Notes: generated by a model not told the origin, from the sequence alone. 64,000 bases of DNA from an uncultured Sulfitobacter sp. (GCA_947492925.1 CANLOQ010000002.1:310001-374000), one strand, 5' to 3'. Positions 17,921 through 27,066 are shown, counted from the stretch's first letter. Translations and numbers: made by a program.

Positions 17921-18622
17921 ATGCAGACCCCCAACCGCCCCCGCCGCAACTTTTACGGCCGTCTGAAAGGCAAGACGCTCAAGGCGTCGCAACGGGGATA
18001 TATTGCCGAGGACCTGGAAGGTCTGTCGCCCGGGCCGGTCAGCTGGGAGGACAATCCCGACCGCACGGCGCTTGACCTTGACGGATTGTTCGGGGGCAAG
18101 CCCGTCTGGCTGGAGGTTGGTTTCGGCGGAGGCGAGCATATGGTGCATCAGGCTGCGTCAAACCCGGATGTCGGCATCATCGGCTGTGAACCCTACATCA
18201 ACGGCGTTGCCATGCTGTTGGGCAAGATCAGGCGCGCAAAGGTAGAGAATGTCGCCGTCCACCCCGGCGATGCGCGTGATCTTTTTGACGTATTGCCCGA
18301 GGCCAGCATCGCCCGGGCCTTTCTGCTTTACCCTGATCCCTGGCCCAAAACGCGCCACCATCGTCGCCGCTTTGTCACACAGGAACACCTTGTCCCGCTG
18401 GCCCGCACGCTTAAGCCCGGTGCCATTTTCCGGGTGGCAACCGACATTGAGGATTATGTGCGGCAAACCCTTGAGGAAGTGCCCCGCGCCGGGTTCGAGT
18501 GGTTGGCCGAACGGCCGGCTGACTGGCGCGAGCCTTGGGACGATTGGCTGTCGACGCGCTATGAACAAAAGGCGTTGCGTGAGGGGCGCGTGCCCCATTA
18601 CCTGACCTTCCGCCGCACCTGA
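17921..18622 (+). CDS. trmB: tRNA (guanine-N7-)-methyltransferase TrmB
   Basis: TrmB methylates G46 of tRNA with SAM. The start is MQTPNRPRRNFYGR at 17921; the open frame extends far upstream over the response-regulator gene but is not coding there. The 233-aa protein has the SAM motif VWLEVGFGGGEH and the TrmB signature LYPDPWPKTRHHRRRF. It is a direct consumer of the SAM made by the upstream metK, though transcribed separately. Confidence 0.95.
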   Translation: MQTPNRPRRNFYGRLKGKTLKASQRGYIAEDLEGLSPGPVSWEDNPDRTALDLDGLFGGKPVWLEVGFGGGEHMVHQAASNPDVGIIGCEPYINGVAMLLGKIRRAKVENVAVHPGDARDLFDVLPEASIARAFLLYPDPWPKTRHHRRRFVTQEHLVPLARTLKPGAIFRVATDIEDYVRQTLEEVPRAGFEWLAERPADWREPWDDWLSTRYEQKALREGRVPHYLTFRRT

Positions 18623-18646
18623 TCCGAAGGGCGGGCAGGTCCGCTC

Positions 18647-18802
18647 ATGATTTTTCGGGGGCTGTTTGACCGATATCGCACGCACGAGCGGCCATTGCGA
18701 ACGTATCCGCCGGAAAGCCCGGATAAACAGGTCCAAGAAGAAGGGGCTGCGGGTTTAAGGCGCGTCTCTTGGGTTATGGACGGCGTGCGGGTGCTGGGCT
18801 AG
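18647..18802 (+). CDS. possible 51-aa arginine-rich small ORF
   Basis: An open frame ATG 18647 to TAG 18800-18802 lies alone between trmB and aroA, with CAGG about 8 nt before the start. The product begins [18 protein letters not shown] and is basic in its first half. Nothing in it matches a family I know. It may be a real small protein or a chance frame in a high-GC leader. The remainder of the trmB-aroA gap shows nothing else. Confidence 0.25.
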   Translation: MIFRGLFDRYRTHERPLRTYPPESPDKQVQEEGAAGLRRVSWVMDGVRVLG

Positions 18803-18831
18803 AAGCGTTCCGAACGAGAAGAGGACTTTTT

Positions 18832-20184
18832 ATGTCTGGTCATGGCGCGCCCATCCCGATGATTTCCACAGCCTGCGGCGCGCTCAGCGGCGTGGCCGAG
18901 GTGCCCGGCGACAAGTCGATCTCGCACCGGTCCCTGATCCTTGGCGCGATGAGCGTCGGAGAGACGACGATTGAGGGGCTGCTGGAAGGGCAAGACGTGC
19001 TTGATACCGCGCGGGCCATGCGCGCCTTCGGGGCCGAGGTAACGGACCACGGCGGCGGGCGCTGGTCTGTGCATGGGGTTGGTGTGGGCGGATTTGCAGA
19101 ACCGGACGGTGTCATCGACTGCGGCAATTCAGGGACCGGGGTGCGGCTGATCATGGGGGCGATGGCCACGTCGCCTATCGTGGCCACCTTTACCGGCGAT
19201 GCCAGTCTGAACGGACGGCCTATGGCACGGGTCACGGACCCGCTGGCGCTGTTTGGATGCGAGGCGGTGGGCCGCGCGGGCGGGCGGTTGCCCATGACGC
19301 TAATGGGGGCCGCAGCGCCTGTGCCGGTGCGTTATACCGTGCCGGTCCCATCCGCGCAGGTGAAATCGGCTGTGCTGCTGGCGGGGCTGAACGCACCCGG
19401 GCAGACGGTGGTGATCGAGGCGGAGGCCACGCGCGATCATACGGAACGGATGCTGGCGGGATTTGGTGCGCAAATCACCGTCGAGGACACGGATGAAGGA
19501 CGCGTGATCACCCTCACCGGGCGGCCGGAACTTAAGCCGCAGCACATTGAGGTGCCGCGCGATCCGTCCTCGGCGGCCTTTCCGGTCTGTGCCGCGCTGA
19601 TCGTGCCGGGATCGGATGTGCTGGTCCCGGGGATCGGGCTGAACCCGACACGGGCAGGGCTGTTTACCACCCTACGGGAGATGGGTGCGGACCTCAGCTA
19701 TGAAAACGAACGCACCGAAGGGGGCGAACCGGTGGCCGATCTGCGCGCGCGCTATTCGCCGGGCCTTAAAGGCATCGAAGTACCGCCCGAACGCGCGGCT
19801 TCGATGATTGATGAATATCCGGTACTGTCGGTGGTGGCGTCCTATGCGCAGGGCCAGACGGTGATGCGCGGGGTCAAGGAACTTCGGGTAAAGGAAAGTG
19901 ACCGGATTGACGCAATGGCTACGGGTCTGCGCGCCAACGGGATCACGGTAGAAGACGGACCGGACTGGTGGATCGTGACCGGCGCAGGGCACGGCAATGT
20001 GCCCGGTGGCGCGGTCTGTGCAAGCCATCTAGATCACCGCATTGCGATGTCCTTTCTGATCCTTGGCATGGCGGCAAACGCCCCGGTGAGGGTGGATGAC
20101 GGCGGACCGATTGCCACGTCCTTTCCCATTTTCGAGCCGTTGATGGCGCAACTGGGCGCGCAGGTGGCGCGGTCGGGCGCATGA
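18832..20184 (+). CDS. aroA: 3-phosphoshikimate 1-carboxyvinyltransferase (EPSP synthase), class II
   Basis: AroA joins shikimate-3-phosphate and phosphoenolpyruvate in the shikimate pathway. The start is [12 protein letters not shown] at 18832, with GAGG upstream; 450 aa. PEP/S3P-binding motifs are [32 protein letters not shown] and [11 protein letters not shown]. The sequence follows the class II (Agrobacterium CP4) pattern, but the loop reads GNSGTGVRL, with Gly where CP4 has the Ala linked to glyphosate insensitivity. It overlaps the next gene by ATGA. Confidence 0.96.
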   Translation: MSGHGAPIPMISTACGALSGVAEVPGDKSISHRSLILGAMSVGETTIEGLLEGQDVLDTARAMRAFGAEVTDHGGGRWSVHGVGVGGFAEPDGVIDCGNSGTGVRLIMGAMATSPIVATFTGDASLNGRPMARVTDPLALFGCEAVGRAGGRLPMTLMGAAAPVPVRYTVPVPSAQVKSAVLLAGLNAPGQTVVIEAEATRDHTERMLAGFGAQITVEDTDEGRVITLTGRPELKPQHIEVPRDPSSAAFPVCAALIVPGSDVLVPGIGLNPTRAGLFTTLREMGADLSYENERTEGGEPVADLRARYSPGLKGIEVPPERAASMIDEYPVLSVVASYAQGQTVMRGVKELRVKESDRIDAMATGLRANGITVEDGPDWWIVTGAGHGNVPGGAVCASHLDHRIAMSFLILGMAANAPVRVDDGGPIATSFPIFEPLMAQLGAQVARSGA

Positions 20185-20687
20185 TATTGGCGCTGCGCGT
20201 CCTGGTGGTTCTGACGGTCGCGGTCTTTGCGGCGTTGCTGGTGTTGAGCTACGGCTTTCTGAGCGCGGGTGGGCAGACGGTTTTCGATGACCGGATCGCA
20301 GGCTACGGTGTAGGGGCGGCGCGCGCTTATCTGGCGGCGTTGAGTGACGCGCAGACGTCACTTTATCTGGGTCTTTTCCGGGTGCTGGATACCTTTCTGC
20401 CGGTTCTGGTGGCGCTGACTCTGGGTGGCTTTACCTGGTCACAGACGGTGGGGACAGCACGGGCGCTGCGGCTGCTCATCGCGTTGGGACCGGCCGTTTA
20501 TATGATGCTGGATTTGCGCGAAAACGCGCTGGTAGCGCACCTGCTGGAGGTAGGGCCGCAGGTGCCGGCAGAGGCGATACTGCATGCCAGTGCGCATACC
20601 GTGAGCAAATTCATCGCCCTGATGCTGGCTGTTCTGCTGGCGGTTTGGGCATGGCGGCGCCCGTCGGCGGCAGTGGGGGGCGTATGA
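20181..20687 (+). CDS. hypothetical membrane protein between aroA and cmk
   Basis: The 168-aa protein overlaps aroA and cmk by 4 bp each (ATGA), so it is translationally coupled. It has about four hydrophobic helices (residues 3-25, 66-86, 93-110, 140-160) and no recognised catalytic motif. The role is unknown. Coupling to shikimate and nucleotide genes need not indicate a shared pathway. Confidence 0.75.
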   Translation: MILALRVLVVLTVAVFAALLVLSYGFLSAGGQTVFDDRIAGYGVGAARAYLAALSDAQTSLYLGLFRVLDTFLPVLVALTLGGFTWSQTVGTARALRLLIALGPAVYMMLDLRENALVAHLLEVGPQVPAEAILHASAHTVSKFIALMLAVLLAVWAWRRPSAAVGGV

Positions 20688-21307
20688 GCACGACACAGGG
20701 TTTCACCGTTGCAATCGACGGTCCGGCAGCATCGGGTAAAGGCACTATTTCCAAGGCGGTGGCCGCGCATTTTGGCTTTGCCCATCTGGACACCGGGCTG
20801 CTGTACCGCGCGGTTGGGGCCAAGGTACTGCTGGGGCAGGACGCGGCAGAGGCCGCGCGCGCGCTGGTGCCCGCTGATCTGGATGCAGACAATCTGCGCA
20901 CGCCCGACGTCGCGCAGGCTGCCAGCCGGGCGGCCGCACTGCCGCAGGTACGCGCCGCTCTGGTCGACTTTCAGCGCAGCTTTGCCCTGCGCGCGGGCGG
21001 TGCCGTTCTGGACGGGCGCGACATCGGCACGGTTATTTGCCCCGGCGCGCAGGTCAAACTGTTTGTTATCGCGGATGCGGTCGTGCGGGCACGACGCCGG
21101 TTTGAGGAACTTTCGGGTAAGGGAATCGACACCAGCTTTGAAGAGGTGCTGGCCGATGTGGAGGCGCGCGACGCCCGCGACCGGGGCCGCGCCGATGCGC
21201 CGCTGAAACCGGCAGAAGACGCGGTAGAGATTGACACGTCGGATATGGCGATTGCCGACGCCGTGGCGACAGCCGTGGCCCTGATTGAGGCCAAGCGTCC
21301 GGTCTGA
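20684..21307 (+). CDS. cmk: (d)CMP kinase Cmk
   Basis: Cytidylate kinase phosphorylates CMP/dCMP with ATP. The start is [13 protein letters not shown] at 20684 in a 4-bp overlap with the preceding gene; 207 aa. The P-loop [31 protein letters not shown] and the LID region [13 protein letters not shown] are present. In related genomes rpsA usually follows closely; here four genes intervene. Confidence 0.95.
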   Translation: MSTTQGFTVAIDGPAASGKGTISKAVAAHFGFAHLDTGLLYRAVGAKVLLGQDAAEAARALVPADLDADNLRTPDVAQAASRAAALPQVRAALVDFQRSFALRAGGAVLDGRDIGTVICPGAQVKLFVIADAVVRARRRFEELSGKGIDTSFEEVLADVEARDARDRGRADAPLKPAEDAVEIDTSDMAIADAVATAVALIEAKRPV

Positions 21308-21449
21308 CTACAGGATCGGGCGGCGGCGGTGGCTGTCCGGGTGCGCGTGCCGCGCATGGGTGCGCTTCAGTCTTTCACCCACGCCTCACCCAAAGGTGTG
21401 TCGTATTTCAATGTCAATGCGCGCTAGGCTGAAGCAAAGGAGATATCCA

Positions 21450-22016
21450 ATGGTTCGCTTGTTCTGCCTGATCTTGATGTTTTTGCCCTGTGCCACTCTT
21501 GCGCAGGATGCACAGCCCCCCGTCGATGAGACACCGCCGCAAGCGCAGACATCGCAATCCGAACCGCCGATGACCATCGCGCGGCTGGGTGAGATCGTGC
21601 GCGCGCTGGACCCGGAGGCGGTGGTGCGTGGTCCGGCGGTTGAATTCACCCTTGAGGACATTCCCGTCATAGTCATCGCAGACGCGAGGGCGGACCGCAT
21701 GCGTGCGATGGTTCCTATTGCCAGTGCGGAAGGATTGGCGCAGGCGGATCTGCTGCGTCTGATGCAGGCCAATTTCGACGCAGCGCTTGATGCGCGTTAT
21801 GCGGTCGCAAACGGGCGTTTGTGGGGGGTGTTCATTCATCCGTTATCGCCGCTGCAAAAGGACCATTTTCTGTCAGGGCTGGTGCAAACCATCACGGTCG
21901 CGCGGACCTACGGGACCGCCTATACCAGCGGGGGCGCGGTTTTTGGTGGTGGCGACAGCAACACAATTTACCGCGAACTGCTGGAGAAACTGCGCAAGAA
22001 AGGGCAGGCGCTTTGA
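21450..22016 (+). CDS. secreted protein of unknown function, possibly YbjN/T3SS-chaperone-like fold
   Basis: The start is MVRLFCLILMFLP at 21450, with AAGGAG 6-8 nt upstream; 188 aa. A signal peptide ends near residue 19 (CATLAQD). A Pro/Gln-rich linker is followed by an alpha/beta domain (MTIARLGEIVRALDPEAVV ... LRLMQANFDAALDARYAVANG). That pattern recalls the YbjN/CesT-like fold, but this is inference from pattern only. The C-terminus holds a Gly-rich loop (YTSGGAVFGGGDS). It begins the insert between cmk and rpsA. Confidence 0.7.
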   Translation: MVRLFCLILMFLPCATLAQDAQPPVDETPPQAQTSQSEPPMTIARLGEIVRALDPEAVVRGPAVEFTLEDIPVIVIADARADRMRAMVPIASAEGLAQADLLRLMQANFDAALDARYAVANGRLWGVFIHPLSPLQKDHFLSGLVQTITVARTYGTAYTSGGAVFGGGDSNTIYRELLEKLRKKGQAL

Positions 22017-22105
22017 GGTGCGCATAGGCGCATTCACCTCGCTTCTTTTGTGCGGGTCACTGACGCCTGTTGCGAATCGTGTGCGGGTTCTGCGCGTCAT
22101 CTAAG

Positions 22106-22168
22106 GATTTTGCGGCAAACCTCCGCATAAATTTCGCCTGCAGTACAGATTTTGCGGAAACCGCGCAT
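22106..22168. repeat. paired operator-like direct repeats before a ThDP-enzyme gene
   Basis: GATTTTGCGG followed by AAACC and CGCAT occurs at 22106-22128 and again, one or two bases shorter, at 22148-22168. The starts are 42 bp apart, four helical turns. Each unit has internal dyad character (TGCGG ... CCGCA). They lie 40-100 bp upstream of the ATG at 22208, as expected for regulator sites. Confidence 0.5.
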
Positions 22169-22207
22169 GCGGATTTTGGTATGCAGGGGGAAATAAGAGA
22201 GGCCCGC

Positions 22208-23830
22208 ATGACCAACACAATTCACGTCTATCAATCCATCGCCCGCGCCACAAAGGAACACGGCGTTGAAACCATGTTTGGCCTGATGGGGGACGCAAAC
22301 CTTTTCATGGTCGACAGCTTTGTGCGCGACTGCGGTGGCCGGTTCGTGCCAGCAGCTCACGAGGGCAGTTCGGTCCTTATGGCCATTGCCTACGCCCATG
22401 TGTCGGGAAAGGTGGGCGTGGCCACCGTGACCCACGGGCCCGCGCTGACCAATGCAACCACAGCCCTGACAGAAGCGGCACGGGGGCATATACCTCTGGT
22501 GGTGCTGGCGGGTGATACACCGGTCGACAACCCGCGCCATTTGCAAAGCATTGATCAGCGTGAACTGGTCAAGGTGACAGGCGCTGGGTTTGAACAGCTG
22601 CGCACCCCGGCCACGGTGGGCAAGGACGTGGCCCGCGCCTTTTACCGCGCGCAGGTTGAACGCCGCCCCATTGTCCTGAACATGCCCGCTGATTTCATGT
22701 GGCAGGAAGTGTCGCACGATGTGCAAGTGCTCGATGTATTCACCGCGCCGGGAGGCGTGGCAGAGGGTGATACCTTGGACAACGCCATTGGCATGATCGC
22801 CTCTGCCCGGCGTCCGCTGATCCTTGCGGGTGGCGGTGCGGTCCACGCGCGCGACCAGTTGATCGCGCTGGCCGACCGGCTTGAGGCTCCGTTGGCCACC
22901 ACGCTGAAGGCCAAGGGTCTTTTCAACGATCACCCCTACAACATTGATATTTTTGGTACGTTGTCCACACCGGCTGCCTATGAACTGATTGCCCAGACCG
23001 ATTGCATCATCTGTTTTGGCACCGCACTGCATGATTTCACGACGGATCGCGGCAAACTGATGAAGGACAAACGGATCGTGCAGGTTGATGTCGAACCCGA
23101 GGCGATCGGCGGCGGCCTGCACCCCGATGCGGCGCTGGTCGCGGATGCGGGGCTGACCGCGCAGACGATTCTCTACTGGCTGGATCAGGCCGAAGTGGAG
23201 CCCAGCGGTTTCACCCGCGAGCTTGATACAAAAACACTGACAGCACATCCCGCAGGGCCCGAAAAAACCTCTGAGGGATGCGTCAGCTTTGTGCATGCGC
23301 TGGAGCGACTGGAAGAGGCCCTGCCACAGGACCGCGTGCTGCTGACGGACGGTGGGCGGTTTATGACGGAAATCTGGTGCCGCATTTCCGTACCCAACCC
23401 GCAGAGTTTTGTCGGTACGGTGAATTTTGGTGCCATCGGTCTGGGCTTGCAGGAGGCGATTGGCGCAGGCATCGCGGCACCTGAACGACCCGTTGTGCTT
23501 TTTACCGGCGACGGCGGCTTTATGATGGGCGGTATCAACGAATTCAACACGGCAGTTCGGCTGGGCCTTGATCTGATTGTGATTGTCGCAAACGATTCCG
23601 CCTACGGGGCTGAGCATATTCAGTTTACCGACCGAAAGATGGACCCGAGCCTGACGGAATTTAATTGGCCCTCGTTTGCCGATGTTGCCCGGTCTCTGGG
23701 CGGCACCGGTTATGAGGTTGGATCAATGGAGGCGCTGGAAGAGGCGCTTGCAGGGTTGGAAAACCGCAGTGGGCCGGTGTTGATTGATCTGCGGCTTGAT
23801 CCGCATCACGTGCCCCGCATGCGTGCGTAA
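22208..23830 (+). CDS. thiamine-diphosphate-dependent enzyme, acetolactate synthase-like
   Basis: The start is MTNTIHVYQSIARAT at 22208 with GAGAGG upstream; 540 aa. The three-domain ThDP fold is present: catalytic Glu52 (AAHEGSSVLMA), a central Rossmann-like domain (ARRPLILAGGGAVHARDQL), and the C-terminal GDGG ... VANDSAYG cofactor motif. The substrate is not evident. No small regulatory subunit gene is adjacent, so it is unlikely to be the biosynthetic IlvB. It may be a 2-oxoacid decarboxylase, lyase or carboligase. Confidence 0.85.
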   Translation: MTNTIHVYQSIARATKEHGVETMFGLMGDANLFMVDSFVRDCGGRFVPAAHEGSSVLMAIAYAHVSGKVGVATVTHGPALTNATTALTEAARGHIPLVVLAGDTPVDNPRHLQSIDQRELVKVTGAGFEQLRTPATVGKDVARAFYRAQVERRPIVLNMPADFMWQEVSHDVQVLDVFTAPGGVAEGDTLDNAIGMIASARRPLILAGGGAVHARDQLIALADRLEAPLATTLKAKGLFNDHPYNIDIFGTLSTPAAYELIAQTDCIICFGTALHDFTTDRGKLMKDKRIVQVDVEPEAIGGGLHPDAALVADAGLTAQTILYWLDQAEVEPSGFTRELDTKTLTAHPAGPEKTSEGCVSFVHALERLEEALPQDRVLLTDGGRFMTEIWCRISVPNPQSFVGTVNFGAIGLGLQEAIGAGIAAPERPVVLFTGDGGFMMGGINEFNTAVRLGLDLIVIVANDSAYGAEHIQFTDRKMDPSLTEFNWPSFADVARSLGGTGYEVGSMEALEEALAGLENRSGPVLIDLRLDPHHVPRMRA

Positions 23831-23901
23831 TCCTGCGCGCCCTGCATTGAACCGCCCCGGCGCGCGCCTAGGTTCAGGGAAGACTGAAAATGGAGACTAC
23901 G

Positions 23902-24282
23902 ATGAAATCTGCCAAAGACTACCTTGCCGAAGCAAATGCCACGGTGCCCACACTGAACGCCGCCGAGGCGATTGAGAAACACGCAAACGGCACCGGGGCC
24001 TTTATCGACGTGCGCGACAGTGCCGCTATCGCCGAAAGCGGCACGATCAAAGGGGCGCACCGCATTCCGCGCGGCATGATCGAATTTCGCGCCGATCCCG
24101 CAATGACGGATTTTCATAATCCGATTTTTGAACAGCACGCAGAGCTTTACCTGATCTGCGGTGCTGGCGGGCAGGCGGCGCTTGCCGGCAAGACGCTGAT
24201 GGACATGGGCTATACCAACGTGACCAACATTGGCGGCTTTCCCGCATGGAAAGAAGCGGGCGGGCCAGTCGAGAACGGTTAA
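23902..24282 (+). CDS. rhodanese-like domain protein
   Basis: The start is placed at MKSAKDYLAEA (23902) because GGAG lies 6 nt upstream; an ATG at 23890 is the alternative. The 126-aa cytoplasmic protein is a single rhodanese domain with GAFIDVRDSAAIAESGTIKGAHRIPRG. The active-site Cys is in LICGAGGQAALAG. It probably carries a persulfide for sulfur transfer. It follows the ThDP gene by 70 bp on the same strand. Confidence 0.85.
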   Translation: MKSAKDYLAEANATVPTLNAAEAIEKHANGTGAFIDVRDSAAIAESGTIKGAHRIPRGMIEFRADPAMTDFHNPIFEQHAELYLICGAGGQAALAGKTLMDMGYTNVTNIGGFPAWKEAGGPVENG

Positions 24283-24298
24283 ACCATCGCTAACGCGG

Positions 24299-24321
24299 GG
24301 CCCCTCCTTACCGGAGGGGCC
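24299..24321. terminator. GC-rich hairpin between convergent genes
   Basis: A perfect 9-bp stem GGCCCCTCC (24299-24307) / GGAGGGGCC (24313-24321) with a 5-nt loop lies between the rhodanese and ZIP genes. There is no T-tract on either side, so termination efficiency is uncertain. Confidence 0.5.
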
Positions 24322-24326
24322 TGCAA

Positions 24327-25022
24327 TCAGGCAATCTGGTGCAACGCAAAGGCAAGTGCGACGCCAAGTGCCACTGCAATTCCGGCCAACTCATGATCTT
24401 CACGGTAGGCTTTGGGGAAAACCTCAGTGGCCAGCGATGCCACAACGGCCCCTGCGGCAAATGACTGGATCAGCGCCAGCGTGCCTTGTGTGGCGGAGGC
24501 AAGCGCAAGATAGCCGACAACCGCCGCACCGCTAAGCAGGGCGGCCGTAAACAGCCACAGCATCAGTACCTTATGCGATTTCCAGCCGGCATCGCGCATT
24601 TCTTTTGCGCCTCCTGCCGCCTCGGGTAGATTCGACAGAAAGATGGAAGCGGACAGCGCCAGTGCGCCCACAGGCTCGACCGAGATCAGGACAACACCAA
24701 GGGCGAGGTTTTCGGGCACCCCATCCATGATGATCGCGGCCAGCAATCCCCCGCCGCTGTCTTCGCCAACTTTGCGGTCAATCCAGAGATCGACCAGCGT
24801 AAACGCCACTGCGCCGCTCCCAAAGCTGCCCAGCACCGCCCACAGGACCGCTTTTTCACTGGCCGGTTGCAAAAGCTCAAGCATCACCGAGACAATCAGC
24901 GCCCCGCCCGCAAATGCCACAAGAAAGCCTTCCAGCCGCGCGGAGAACCTGCCGTAGATCCCCCAGATCGCCCCGAGCACAAGCGCCCCGGAAGTCGCGC
25001 ATATGACCAATGCAACAAGCAT
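24327..25022 (-). CDS. ZIP-family metal transporter
   Basis: The 231-aa inner-membrane protein has about eight hydrophobic segments. The ZIP metal-binding helices are IIMDGVPENLALGV (helix IV-like, with an acidic residue and Glu-Asn) and FLSNLPEAAGG. A helix with AAGAVVASLATEVFPKAY follows. The usual helix IV His is absent from the first motif, where Asp-Gly precedes Val-Pro-Glu, so metal preference may differ from zinc. It is transcribed away from rpsA. Confidence 0.82.
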   Translation of the reverse strand: MLVALVICATSGALVLGAIWGIYGRFSARLEGFLVAFAGGALIVSVMLELLQPASEKAVLWAVLGSFGSGAVAFTLVDLWIDRKVGEDSGGGLLAAIIMDGVPENLALGVVLISVEPVGALALSASIFLSNLPEAAGGAKEMRDAGWKSHKVLMLWLFTAALLSGAAVVGYLALASATQGTLALIQSFAAGAVVASLATEVFPKAYREDHELAGIAVALGVALAFALHQIA

Positions 25023-25100
25023 GGGGCGAAGCTAGCGTTGAATTCCCGACAGCCAAGCGGGGGGGGCATTTTGCAAGTCCAATTCATGCGGGGCTGGCCC

Positions 25101-25129
25101 TTGCGGCGCTGCGAAATCTGGTCTATAGC
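25101..25129 (+). promoter_or_regulatory. candidate rpsA promoter
   Basis: TTGCGG (25101-25106), a 17-bp spacer and TATAGC (25124-25129) make a good alphaproteobacterial sigma70 promoter. The leader to the rpsA ATG would be about 165 nt. Confidence 0.6.
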
Positions 25130-25174
25130 CGCGATGTCTAAGGGGCGATGACAGCACCGGACGTAATCTTGAGC

Positions 25175-25205
25175 AGGGTCGGTTTATCCCGGCCCTCTTT
25201 CTTTT
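25175..25205 (+). promoter_or_regulatory. terminator-like hairpin in the rpsA leader (possible attenuator)
   Basis: AGGGTCGG (25175-25182) pairs with CCGGCCCT (25189-25196) around a 6-nt loop, with one G-U pair. It is followed by CTTTCTTTT. The hairpin lies about 40 nt after the predicted start point and 100 nt before the rpsA ATG. It could attenuate rpsA or end a short leader RNA. Confidence 0.5.
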
Positions 25206-25303
25206 GCGTCCCGAAAACTGTCCCGACGACCAATTCACATCCAAGACCGGCGGAGACAACCGCACGGCCAGAAAACAAGTCTATAAAGGAAACGATACGC
25301 TAC

Positions 25304-26983
25304 ATGGCGAATATGATGGACGAGTTTGAAGCACTCTTGAACGAAAGCTTCGAAATGGACACACCCCAGGAAGGGTCTGTTGTCAAAGGCAAGGTGATCG
25401 CAATCGAAGCGGGCCAGGCCATCATCGACGTAGGCTACAAGATGGAAGGCCGCGTCGAGTTGAAAGAATTTGCCGAACCCGGCGAAGCTCCCAAAGTTGA
25501 AGTCGGCGACGAGGTAGAAGTCTTCCTCCGCCAGGTCGAAAACTCCCGCGGCGAAGCGGTTATCTCGCGCGAGATGGCCCGCCGCGAGGAAGCATGGGAC
25601 CGTCTGGAAAAAGCCTATGCCGCGGAAGAGCGCGTCGAAGGCGCGATCTTTGGCCGGGTCAAAGGTGGCTTTACCGTGGACCTTGGCGGCGCGGTTGCGT
25701 TCCTGCCCGGCTCGCAGGTCGATGTGCGCCCCGTGCGCGATGCGGGCCCGTTGATGGGTCTCAAGCAGCCGTTTCAGGTTCTCAAGATGGACCGTCGCCG
25801 TGGTAACATCGTTGTCTCGCGTCGTGCGATCCTTGAAGAGTCCCGCGCCGAACAGCGCGCCGAGGTTATCGGCAACCTGACCGAAGGTCAGACCGTTGAC
25901 GGTGTGGTCAAGAACATCACCGAATACGGTGCGTTCGTTGATCTGGGCGGTGTTGACGGCCTGCTGCACGTCACTGACATGGCATGGCGCCGTGTGAACC
26001 ACCCGTCCGAGATCCTCTCCATCGGTGAGACGATCAAGGTGCAGGTCATCAAGATCAACAAAGAGACACACCGCATCAGCCTTGGCATGAAGCAGTTGCA
26101 GGAAGACCCGTGGGATCTGGTTCAGGCCAAGTATCCGCTGGAATCCACGCACACTGGCCGCGTAACCAACATCACCGACTACGGTGCCTTTGTTGAGCTG
26201 GAGCCCGGTGTCGAAGGTCTGGTGCACGTGTCCGAAATGTCCTGGACAAAAAAGAACGTCCACCCCGGCAAGATCGTGTCGACCTCTCAGGAAGTCGAAG
26301 TCATGGTGCTGGAAATCGACGGTGCAAAGCGCCGCGTTTCCCTTGGCCTCAAGCAGACCATGCGCAACCCGTGGGAAGTGTTTGCAGAAACACACCCCGA
26401 GGGCACGGAAGTCGAAGGCGAAGTCAAGAACATCACCGAATTCGGTCTGTTCGTGGGTCTGCCCGGCGACATCGACGGGATGGTACACCTCTCCGATCTG
26501 TCATGGGACCAGCGTGGCGAAGAAGCCATTCAGGACTACCGCAAAGGCGACACGGTTCAGGCTGTTGTCTCCGAAGTGGATGTCGAGAAAGAGCGTATCT
26601 CGCTCTCCATCAAAGGTGTCGGCGGTGACAAGTTCGCGGAAGCCGTGGGCGGCGTGAAGCGCGGCTCCGTTGTGACTGTGACCGTGACCTCCATCGAAGA
26701 TGGCGGGATCGAAGTGGAATACGAAGGCATGAAAGCCTTCATCCGCCGCTCCGATCTGTCGCGCGACCGTGCAGAGCAGCGCCCCGAGCGGTTCTCCGTC
26801 GGTGACAAGGTGGACGTGCGCATCACGAACGTGGACGCGAAAGCACACCGTCTGGGCGTTTCCATCAAGGCGCGTGAGATCGCGGAAGAGAAGGAAGCGG
26901 TTGAGCAGTATGGCTCATCTGATTCCGGTGCATCCTTGGGTGATATCCTTGGTGCGGCGCTCAAGGGCGACGACGACAAGTAA
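25304..26983 (+). CDS. rpsA: 30S ribosomal protein S1
   Basis: S1 binds mRNA and brings it to the 30S subunit. The start is MANMMDEFEALLNESF at 25304, giving 559 aa as usual for this group; the earlier in-frame codons belong to the leader. Six S1 RNA-binding repeats can be followed, several with the signature ITEYGAFVDLGGVDGLLHV or ITDYGAFVELEPGVEGLVHV. Codon use is strongly biased, as in highly expressed genes. A strong terminator follows at once. Confidence 0.97.
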   Translation: MANMMDEFEALLNESFEMDTPQEGSVVKGKVIAIEAGQAIIDVGYKMEGRVELKEFAEPGEAPKVEVGDEVEVFLRQVENSRGEAVISREMARREEAWDRLEKAYAAEERVEGAIFGRVKGGFTVDLGGAVAFLPGSQVDVRPVRDAGPLMGLKQPFQVLKMDRRRGNIVVSRRAILEESRAEQRAEVIGNLTEGQTVDGVVKNITEYGAFVDLGGVDGLLHVTDMAWRRVNHPSEILSIGETIKVQVIKINKETHRISLGMKQLQEDPWDLVQAKYPLESTHTGRVTNITDYGAFVELEPGVEGLVHVSEMSWTKKNVHPGKIVSTSQEVEVMVLEIDGAKRRVSLGLKQTMRNPWEVFAETHPEGTEVEGEVKNITEFGLFVGLPGDIDGMVHLSDLSWDQRGEEAIQDYRKGDTVQAVVSEVDVEKERISLSIKGVGGDKFAEAVGGVKRGSVVTVTVTSIEDGGIEVEYEGMKAFIRRSDLSRDRAEQRPERFSVGDKVDVRITNVDAKAHRLGVSIKAREIAEEKEAVEQYGSSDSGASLGDILGAALKGDDDK

Positions 26984-27005
26984 GCCTTCGGGTTTCAGAA
27001 AAACG

Positions 27006-27046
27006 AAAGCCCCGCAGGAGCGATCCTGCGGGGCTTTTTGTTTTTG
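27006..27046 (+). terminator. strong rho-independent terminator after rpsA
   Basis: A perfect 14-bp stem AAAGCCCCGCAGGA (27006-27019) with its complement at 27024-27037 closes a GCGA tetraloop and is followed by TTGTTTTT. Confidence 0.93.
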
Positions 27047-27066
27047 CTACAGCTGGTCAACCGGGT

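Noticed and set aside
22097-23617. 506-codon frame antisense to the ThDP enzyme
   Set aside because: Shadow ORF; the ThDP motifs on the plus strand decide the coding strand.
22208-23830. Biosynthetic acetolactate synthase large subunit (ilvB)
   Set aside because: No ilvH-like regulatory subunit is adjacent and the sequence is divergent, so a gene symbol would overstate it.
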